Positions 55,581-64,000 of a DNA stretch of 64,000 nt are shown piece by piece; within the stretch, counting starts at the first letter, position 1; each line of letters starts with the position of its first letter. Made by a program: the position numbers and the translations under genes. This DNA is from Proteles cristata cristata (lineage: Eukaryota; Chordata; Mammalia; Carnivora; Hyaenidae): the NCBI GenBank assembly GCA_017311185.1, contig JAESUZ010003490.1, forward strand, positions 1,860,001-1,924,000, read 5' to 3'. Under the pieces are notes generated by a model. It was given only the letters and a program-made list of their open reading frames with translations. It had not been told where the DNA came from and did not search any database.

Positions 55581-58500
55581 GAGTAAGAAAACAAAAAACT
55601 TCTTTTACCTTGAGGAGGCCAGTTGGTAACAATTCACTGAAGTTACCTAGCTGAGCAGTGATCAGTTTCTGGATTTGCCTTTGCTGGAAGCCCTCCCTGT
55701 TCTGGAAGCCCCGTAGGAGGAAGGGAGGTTTCTGTGCATAGATTAGCTTTGGTTTCTCAAAAGTTTCTTCCTTCCAATTTTTACAGAATGGTTTGCATCC
55801 CTCAGCTGGGACCCGCCTTTTCAGATAAGGATTCCTCCGTTTGGGGGCCCGGGGGGCAAGCTCGGAGTGTTGTGCACAGGCTCTTTTTTCCAGGTCAGGG
55901 AGCAAGCAGCAAGCTCTCGGGGGAGGTGTGTTTCCATGAGGGAGAGTTCTTTGGGTTCAAGGAGACTGGTTCCCCCTCCTAAGGAAGAAAGCCCCTGTTG
56001 TTTTCTTTTGCTGTCTGCTTCCAACTGCTTAGAGTAGATTAGCAAGTGGGCTAGAACCGAAGGAATAAACAAGTTTGCAAGTTTGCTATGGGTCGAGGGG
56101 GCTGGTTTGCATCGTTACAGTTTCCCCTTGGCCCTCAGGCCTCCTCCTCACAAATCAGGAAAAAAAGAAACAGTGGGCCCGACCCTTTTCAAAAGGAGCA
56201 AGGCCCCGCCGGGAAGTAGGCCTGGCTGGCTGGGTGCCGTCAGCCACCTTCAAGTCCAGTCGGGTGTGGAGGACAGGGGCTCCCACGGGTGTGTCTGGGA
56301 AGCATGCTGTGCTCTCCGTACTTGCTTTGAATTCTGTGGTATAGAACTGAATGTTTGAAAACAGTTACAGGAACATCTCCGCAAAGAGGTATTCCCGCGA
56401 ATTTCTGTGGAAGTGGAGCCCCGTTCTCCCTGCAAGCGTCAATACAGTTTTAGAAATGTTTCCTTTTAGAAATGTTTCCTTTTCTCGTTCCCCGTCAGTT
56501 AGCAAGGCTCCGAGCGCTTTCTGCCGTGTCCTTCCGCCTTCCTGAACAGGTGTTTGGATGGGTGACGGGTTATATTAAAAAAAAAAAAATGCCGAAGGAT
56601 ACTTTGTCATAGGAATCAATACCATCCTACGTGGATGTGGGCCCCCAGTCTGTTTTCTGCTCCTGCTTCCCTGATGAGGGCAAGAAACAGGTCATGCTGC
56701 TCATCGGAGCTAGCCCGCTGCTTTCCCTCCCTCTCTCCCTCCCTTTCTTTTCTTTCTCTCTTTTGACCGATACCCAACTCCTTGTTTCGTTTCCAGGATT
56801 TGGGGAGAGTGATTTCATGTTGGCCAACAGAACTTGGTGGCTGTAGTTTCGCCCTTTTTTTTTTTTTTTTGGCATTGAGGTAACAAATTACAAAAGATTT
56901 TTACTTAAAGGTCTGAGGGAGGAAACTTCTGAAGGTAGATTTTGGTGATTTCTTGCCCTGTCTCCTTGAAGCTGTGGGCCCCTCGCATTGAGGGTCGCTA
57001 ATAACTGCTGGCCTAAATCAGTGTCTCTGAGAATCACTGATTCAACTAATTGCTCCTAATGGAGTCCTGGCTTCCCCCTCCTGCTGAGAGCACTTCTGTG
57101 TCCCGCCCTTCGGCGGGGAACTGGACGGATTTCTGGAGTGTTTAAGAGGTACCCCATTAAAGAGTTTGGCGGGCCGCTGTTGCTAACTGTGCTTCAGAGG
57201 TGACCGCGCCACTGGTATCCGGGAACCAGGGGCTGCCAGTGACCCTTTTCCCAAGGTCGCTTGTCTGAGGGAGAGTGTATTCCCCAGCCCACCCTGGGCC
57301 CCAGCTTAATTTGTTCCTTTCCTAGGGCAAAATGACCTCACAGTCAACCTGCCTTTTTTTTTTTTTTTCCAAGCGAAGAACCAGAATTGGGAAAGGTGTG
57401 TTCCAGCAGAAAGCAGAGCCTTGGGAGACACCAGTAGCCGCTCATTAAAATGCCAAGGTGGGGTTAGGCCGAATGTGAAGTGTGGGGCCCTGCAAGTTAG
57501 AACAAAACGCTGGGGACAAAGCAGAGGCCAAAGAGGGCCGGCCTGCAGCGAAACGGTGCAGAGATTTCTGAAGGAGCGTTTCTCTGTGCGCTGGGAATTT
57601 AAAAAAGAAAAAGCAACCCCATTTACTCCATATTCACGGTCTCTATGGTACTCTGCAAATTAGTGGTCTCAGAAAGCTCTTTTCTTTTTTTGTCTTTCCT
57701 TTTTTTTTTCTTTTCTCCTGGCTAAACCTTCATAATAAGACCCTTCCCTAGGGCCTCCTGAGGAGCCCTGGAGTGCCTCCTTGTGCGGTGTGGGAGGGCA
57801 GCGCAGCCCAGAGGAAACGGGGTGCAGCTTACCACCCCTCCCCCCCGTGAACATCCAGCCCCGCGGGGGTCACCCTGGGCGTCTTGGGAGCCAGTGAGTT
57901 TGGAGGCCCCGTTGTACCTGAGTTTGGGTACCTAATGATTCGACGACTTTTCATCTCTTCTGCAAAACGCCTTGGGGCCCAGCCTCGGGGACGCGCGGCC
58001 GCCAGGGATGGTTTTCGGATCGAGGACCGCCGGGGTATCGGGTCCAGCCCTGATTTGGTTTCTCAGCCCCAGCGCCGCGAGCGTCCGTTCTCCTGTGACT
58101 CGGTTGGCCGCACGCCCCGAGAGGGTTTGGTTCTGATGTTTGATGTTCTGCCTTGTTCTGGGCATCCAGATACCCAGGTGGGAGCTGGGGCTTTAGCTCC
58201 TAGAAGAGGCTCGCCGGGCTTCGGAGGCCTCTCTCTTCTTACGTGGGTCACCGGAAGGCCCTCTCCCTGCCTCACCGAAGCCTCCCTGTTGCACTCATGG
58301 CCAGCTGGGTTCCTAGGCTCTCCTTCTGTGAGTTACAAGCGGTCCTAGGGGTTCTCTTCACAGGCCCTGCCTCCGGAGGCAGGAGGTGGGTTGGGTGGGT
58401 TGTGGGTGAAATGAGTCCTGTGCTCACCCCTGCCTTGCAGCGGGTCAGAGAGACCACCTCCTGACAGTGCCTTGTGTCAAAGGGCTAGAGGATCGCGCTG

Positions 58501-58714
58501 GGCCGTTTTCCTAAAGGGACCTTAGAGATGAGACAGAGGCAGTTAGATTGTCCCCTTCTGAAAACAGCAGAAGGGCTAGGTGTGGGGGAGCAGGCCCAGG
58601 GCGGTACAGGAGCCCAGGGGATTTGGGGCTTCCTCGTTCTTTATTTGTCCATCTCTCTGAGGCGGGATGTTTGGGAGAAGAGAGGCGATGTGCTGCGGCA
58701 GGTAGGGCCTGTTC

Positions 58715-58905
58715 TCGAAGACGGCTCTGGGACTGAATCCTGGCTGCGCGATGGGCCCAGATGCATAACCTCTCAGAGCCACGTGTATGACATATGCAGA
58801 ATGAGGGTACTCGACTTGCTTGGTGGCTGTGGGGACAGGTACGCCTTCTGTAAAGCACCTAGCACAGTGCCTGGCATTCAGTAGGTGCCTACTCAGTGCC
58901 GATTG
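58715..58905 (+). mobile_element. MIR remnant
   Basis: 'gactgaatcctggctgcg' early and 'cctagcacagtgcctggcat' with 'tcagtaggtgcctactcagt' at the end match MIR in order. Confidence 0.7.
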
Positions 58906-59349
58906 TTCACCTGGGCTGGGTCCAGCTGTTGCTGGGAAAAGCAGGAGGTTATGCGGTTATCAGCCATACGCCAGCTGGTTAATTCTGCTCCTTTAGGACT
59001 GAGGGCCACAGTGTGTCATGTAGGCTTCCAGGTCCTGGAAGGTTAGTTGCGCCCTTCTCTCATCTCTGCAGAATCTGCTTGCACCCCGCAGCGCCTCGGG
59101 GTCTGCCGACATGAGGGTTCCCCTCACCATCAGTCAGAGGCTGTCCCTGCCTCTGGCTTGCCCTCCTTTCCTCAGCTCGCACCGGCTACCGAGGGCGGTT
59201 AGGGCTCTGCATGTAGACGACGGGCCGCTCCGGTCTGGTTTCTGACTCCTCTTGGCTTAGCGGGGCGGTGGAGAGGCCGGTGCGCGCCGAAGGGGCAGAG
59301 GCCGCGGGAAGACTGCGTGAGTGTGAGCCTTTAACTACTCTCAGGGCTG

Positions 59350-59556
59350 CAGCCCGGGTTTCTCCACCGCAGCGCTGTTGACACTTTGGGCTGAGAATCC
59401 TTTGTTGCTGGAGTTGGGGAGTGTGGGGTGCATATCGCAGGATGCCTAACGGCATCCCTGGCTTCCACCCACCGGATGCCAGCGGCAGCCCCTCCCCAGT
59501 TGTGACAATTAGAAATGTCTCCAGGGGTGCACCGTCCCCTGTGGTTGAGAGTCATG
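59350..59556 (-). mobile_element. MER20 DNA transposon remnant, antisense
   Basis: 'gggtttctccaccgcagcgc' at the left, then 'cattaggc'-type centre and 'gttgtgacaattagaaatgt' with 'tctccaggggtgcaccgtcc' at the right follow the reversed MER20 (hAT-Charlie) consensus as I know it. Confidence 0.75.
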
Positions 59557-60527
59557 GTGTCGCCTCACAGGTGGCTTCCGGACAGGAGGAGGGGGAGAGG
59601 TGTGTAGATGCTCCGAGGTTCTGGTCTGTGTGGGTTGGAACCTGGACAGTGAAATGCTCCTGGATTGTGAGAACTGGAAGGCAGCCAGCGAAGTGGCCTG
59701 GGTCAGGCCGCCGCCCCCGACAACCCTCTCTGTGGCCAAGTGAAAGGGCAGGGAGAAGACATTGACATGGGCCAGCCACTCTGCGGAGCGTGGCTCCCTC
59801 CTGCTCAGGGGCTCCTGGCGTCCGGTGTCTCGGGCCACCAGCAGGCGAGTGGCTGGCTACTCATGAGTTCCTTCTGCCCGGTCATCTTCGGCACACCGAG
59901 TTCCGAGGAGCTCAGAGGCGCCGGTTCCTCTGCACGTACACAACAGAGTTTTGTTTGAAATGGGTTCAGCTGAAGAAGAAAAAAGTTTTGCTTGCCAGGA
60001 CTCTGCTGTCTTGTTTCCTCCCTTTTCTTCCTTCTGTTCAGACGAGCCTTGCAGGGGCTGTCTGGTGAGATTGGCCGGCCGGGGATTTTCCTAGATCCCG
60101 ATTAAAGGCAGATTATCAAATGGAAGTTGCATGTGGTTGCTGTGCTCGTAAACCAGTCAGTTGTGTGCTGTAAAACGCACCACGGCTCCCTTGGTGGGAG
60201 GGAAGGGGGCCGGGAAGTTTTTAGCGATGTTGGTTTGGTTTCCAGTGGTTTGGCTCCCACGCTGGAGGAAGGTGGCTGGTCGGCACAGTGTTGTGAGGTC
60301 TTGCTTTCTAGCTTTTGTCTGGTAAGCGAGTGAGCGAGAGGCTTGCTTCCTCTGGTTGGTGGGGAGCGTGGAGAAGAGACCGGGATATTGCCAGCAAGTT
60401 GCCAAGCAGTTGCTCTAGATCCCAAACTTGGGGGAACTGGATGGCTTCTTGGGGTGGAAGTGGCGCTCATGACGGGTTGGTGACTTTTGCCTCCCGTTTA
60501 TTTACAACTTGGGCAAGGAGAGGCAGG

Positions 60528-60735
60528 ATAGCCTAGGGGTTGAGAGCACAGGTGAAGGGACCAAATATGAAGATGGGGCTCTGGGCAAGGTTAGCTTAAT
60601 CTCTTTGTGCCTCCATCTGTGCGTCTGTAAAATGGGGAGGAGGGTCATAGTGCCTACTTTGTGAGGTCGTGGTGCCTACTTTGTGAGGGGTGAGGAGCTA
60701 GAGCCTGGCTGGGGGTATGAGTCACTTAGTCACGC
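60528..60735 (+). mobile_element. MIR remnant
   Basis: 'ctaggggttgagagcacagg', 'tgcctccatctgtgcgtctg' and 'taaaatggggagga' are in MIR order. A short internal duplication ('gtgcctactttgtgagg' twice) follows. Confidence 0.7.
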
Positions 60736-61282
60736 TGTTAGTAGCTGTATTATTATGGAAGGCATGGTGACCTTAGCTTCTTCAGTTTTATGACAGCGGC
60801 TCTTACACTCCACTCTGCAGAAGAAGCACGTGGGTCCCTCCCTGGACGCCCGGAAGTCGGGGTCTCAGGGGAGGGCCCAGGAATCTGCATCTAACGCCTC
60901 AGACGGCAACGCCGCAGGCATCTGCAGAGAACTTTGTGACCCTTGAAGGGCAGTTTCTCAGATCCTTGTGGAATGAGGATCCCCAGTGTCCCCACAGTGC
61001 CCTTCTTCACCCCAGGTGGTCTGGACACGGGTCTGATCTAGGCTGCAGCTGGGTGCGGTGGGTGTAGATAGTGACTGGCCGCTTACCTCTGCCCAGGTCA
61101 GGTCCCACCTGCGCTGTGCCAGGGGTGGGCCAGCCCATCAGCCGTGGGGGCGATGGAGGATGGCCTGCTTCCGCCCGCGGGACGGCCCTGTCCCTGGCGA
61201 GGCTAGCGTCCCACACCCGGCTGTCAGGTTGCCGGCGAGAGCGACGGGCCTGTTTGTGGCTTGTGTTGTTTCAATGGGTAAC

Positions 61283-61284
<2 letters not shown>

Positions 61285-61336
<52 letters not shown>
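61285..61336 (+). repeat. (GT)26 microsatellite
   Basis: 26 uninterrupted GT units, the longest clean dinucleotide array in the window, followed by a CACGCGTG-type purine/pyrimidine alternation. In the intron it may form Z-DNA (inference). Confidence 0.95.
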
Positions 61337-61339
<3 letters not shown>

Positions 61340-64000
61340 GTGTGTGCACGCGTGTAAAAGAAAACATCAAAATGTTTGGGGAGTGTTTTAGGAAAATAGC
61401 AAGGAGCAGATTGCCAAGACTAGCTTATATGTTTCTTTCTTTCCTTTTTGCCGTGTACATGTGTGATCAGAATCCCGGAGCATTCTGAAATACAGCTTTG
61501 GCTTTTCTTACCCCAACTGTTCTTTCTTCTAGCGGAGAGGATACAATTCAGCACCAATAATACTGAGCAATAAATAACCCAGAGAAGATGAATAGCCTTG
61601 TGTGGTGGTAAATTAAAGTTGATTTATTGCACATAATATATACAGGTGCTCCTAATGTAATTAAGCAGCGAGGCTTTTAATGCTGCAGAATCTGAAAGAA
61701 GACCCAAGAAAATTGGGTCTTAATAAGGCTTATTGAAATAACAGCCAAACATGCTGCTTAGTACCATCAGAGGCTGCTGAAAGATGGGTTGACTTTCCTT
61801 CTCTTTCTTCTGTGTGGAGGTGACGTGCCTGACCCGTTACCAGTGGGGCCTTGGCTGGAGTTGGTTTCCCTGCACTCTGACCTCGCCCCTCTTGTGAGCA
61901 GAAGTCAGGTGGCTAGCCTCTGAGCAGGGATTTTGAAAATGAAAGGGAAGGTTGCCAAGGGGGGATGGCATTCAAGGACCCTGGCCTCATTAGCGTCCCG
62001 TTCTAGCTAACCCACCAGAGAGGGATTGAAGGACTGAGCCCCCCAAGGGCTGAGCATTTCGCCAGAGGTGGGGAGACAGGGATGTAAACAGAAGCATAGC
62101 AGCCCCCTCCTCGAGGCTAGAGAATAGGGGAGGGGATGAACTCGTGAGGAAGGTGCATTTGTGGAGGAAGATGGGGGCTGGCTGGGAAGGCCTTTGGGGG
62201 TACAGTGAGTGCAGGCCAGAGAAGTAGGACAGTGGCCTCGGGGGGGAGGGGGTCGGAGGTCGGTGGGGTCAGGGTTTGGGTGGGAGACGAGGTTGGACAG
62301 TGGGAGAGCTGGAAAGATTATGCATTTCAAGCCAAGATCCAGCGCCTGCACCGGAAGGCGGCTCTGAAATCATGGAAGTGTGTGAGCAACAGCAGGACCA
62401 AATGCACAGCTTTGAGAGAGAATTCGTGGCAGCACTGTGGGGCTTGAGGGAGACCCGGTTGGCTAAGAGGGCAGGGCCTGCTCAAGAGTAGGGGCCAGCG
62501 AGTGTGGGAATAGGGGGCGAGGGCTAAGATCCCCCCCAGGAGCTTGGGGTCGGGGTGCCAGGAGAGAGTGAGTCCGTGCTGAGCCACTACTGCTGCAGAA
62601 CTTCCCGTGGGTGCTTGTTAGAAGCAGAGGTAGGAGACCTTCCCCAGGGATCTCCAGCTGCTGAGGTCCCCGGTGGCTTCAGTAACCAGGGCCCCCAGAG
62701 ATGCCATCTGGAGAGGTGGCTCCCAGGGTCCTCTGGGATCAGGTGGGTTATTCCCCAAAGAGTGTGTGGGGCTGGGAAGGGAGGAAGAACGCCCACAACC
62801 TTTCTGTGTGCCTTCAGGGCCAGACTTTAGGGACCTGAAGGACGTACCCTGATTGCACAGGTGAGCCCCACTTTAAGAAAACCCATTAGAGAAACCTCTT
62901 AAACTTCTGTAACAAGTGAAGTCAAAGAGAATTCTTCCTGGGACCAAGGGTTTTAGAATAAGATCCTTTCTGGTAATAAGCTGATCTCTCAACCCCAAAC
63001 ATAAGATTTTTTTCTCTGCAGAGCGCCTCTGTCACAAAACTAAAGACATTTGGGCAGTTTCCTGCTTATGCTCAACAAGATTAGCAAACAAAAGTTCATC
63101 TACTTGGCCAGCAGTCTTTGGGGTGCCAGTGATTTTCAGAGCTGCTCCTGGTTGAATCTGGGGTGGTATTTTCTCTGGAGCATGGGACCCACCTGAGGCT
63201 GGCGAGAGGCAGACCCAGGGCCGTACTGTGGGAAGGACTTTCGCATGGCACGTCCTGCTTCTGGCATGGAGGATGGAACCACCAAGAGGTATGTGCAGAG
63301 TATGGGGGGCTCCTTCCCCTGCGGGGCTGTTGGGCTGAAGCCTGCTGTGACCTCTTGGGTGGTGAAGCCCTCCCTTTCACCTCCACTGTGCACCGCACCC
63401 CACCCCCCCCTTCCCCCCCACCCGGCCAGGCCAGTGCTTGGCTCTACCTTGTCATTACTTGATTATTTGCAGAATTAGAAATGCCTTAAGTATCTGATCA
63501 TGACTTTTTCCCTGGATCTATAGCACTTTCTGTGAATATGTATAATCAGTGCTTCTGTTAACTTGTTTTTAAAGGAATACGGGAATATGTCACAGGTGGA
63601 TAGGTGATCCGATCGGTCCAGAGAAACTGAACAAAGTTCCTGTGTCTCTCTCAAATCACAGTTGTGTGCACACAAGTTGTGTGCATCTCTGCCTCTGCCT
63701 CTCCCAGTGGTATGGGACTGGGGTGTAGACCAGCCCTACAGATGGCCCAAATGAAGGCTTCCCGAGGCGGGCCTGTTTATTTTTGATGGGTAGAATGAAT
63801 CCCAGACTCGAGAGCATCCAGCTCTGACCAGCACCAAATCGAATATTCGCCTGACCTTTTTATTCCAGTGAGTGGGAAGAGATCCGTGCTTCCATTACCA
63901 TAAATCTTGCCTGGCTGTTTGCTCTGATACAGCACTCCAGTTGGGTGCTGTTTGAGCATCTGGCTTTGGGGTTTAAGTACTGGCAGGTGCCGGAGGCTGT

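Larger units (their letters stand above)
34006..64000 (+). other. MSI2: MSI2 intron 5, 5' portion (at least 29,995 bp, runs off the window)
   Basis: Begins at AAG|gtaagt; no acceptor followed by the RRM2 exon (KKIFVGGLS) is seen. It holds MIR, L2 and MER20 remnants and four CAN SINE copies, listed separately. Stretches with no repeat or gene I can recognise are 34,006-36,060, 36,500-38,130, 38,230-39,690, 40,650-41,390, 42,250-45,640, 46,720-48,730, 51,000-55,370, 55,590-58,700 and 60,740-64,000. Open frames there (for example 155 aa at 35,505 and 162 aa at 48,082) lack any recognisable domain and are taken as chance. Confidence 0.9.

Noticed and set aside
34006..64000. Search for the RRM2 exon of MSI2 (KKIFVGGLS...)
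   Set aside because: No such reading with an AG acceptor found in any + strand frame provided; the exon must lie beyond the window.
1..64000. CRISPR arrays, operons, phage or defence systems
   Set aside because: The only regular repeats are microsatellites and SINEs; gene structure, splice sites and repeats are those of a mammalian nuclear genome.

Overview
The window is nuclear DNA from a carnivoran mammal, most probably a cat (Felidae). The main clue is about thirty copies of a tRNA-Lys-derived CAN SINE whose right half reads 'gctctgtgctgacagctcag'. I recognise this as the feliform/felid subfamily rather than the dog SINEC_Cf type. The background is an ordinary mammalian mix of old L1/HAL1, L2, MIR, MER5, MER20 and Tigger2-like remnants. 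The one gene that can be supported is the 5' part of MSI2 (Musashi RNA-binding protein 2), on the + strand.

Layout. (1) 1-25.7 kb is intergenic DNA upstream of MSI2. It is dense in CAN SINEs (about 26 copies or fragments), many still flanked by readable target-site duplications. They sit in and among old L1 sequence in both orientations (about 85-4,700, 8,880-9,640 and 18,500-24,190) and L2 fragments. A Tigger2-like DNA transposon (21,514-22,422) lies inside an L1 ORF2 remnant and itself carries two SINEs. (2) About 11.4-15.8 kb has little recognisable recent repeat and holds a possible conserved non-coding stretch near 14.7-15.1 kb. (3) 25.7-27.36 kb is SINE-free DNA leading into a CpG island of about 1.3 kb (27,370-28,650). 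The island has a CRE palindrome, an inverted CCAAT box, two CACGTG E-boxes and long G/purine runs. (4) 28,349-34,005 holds five MSI2 coding exons (62, 41, 82, 85 and 42 coding nt). All have consensus GT-AG junctions and correct phase, and they encode residues 1-104: the N-terminus and nearly all of RRM1. (5) 34,006-64,000 is the first ~30 kb of intron 5. It contains MIR, L2 and MER20 remnants, only four CAN SINEs, several microsatellites and some AT-rich, low-repeat stretches that could be intronic enhancers. The exon that starts RRM2, and the rest of the gene, lie beyond the right edge.

The most informative observation is that a second in-frame start at 28,654 ([17 protein letters not shown]...) runs straight into exon 2 across the intron-1 splice acceptor. 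The same bases are the polypyrimidine tract and acceptor for the long isoform and the N-terminal codons of the alternative isoform. I recall this N-terminus from human MSI2 isoform b, so it is not new, but its architecture is plain here. I found no prokaryotic-type system, CRISPR array, tRNA or rRNA gene, second protein-coding gene or intact transposase/reverse transcriptase. No previously undescribed biological system is evident. Repeat family names are from recognition by eye and their edges are approximate.
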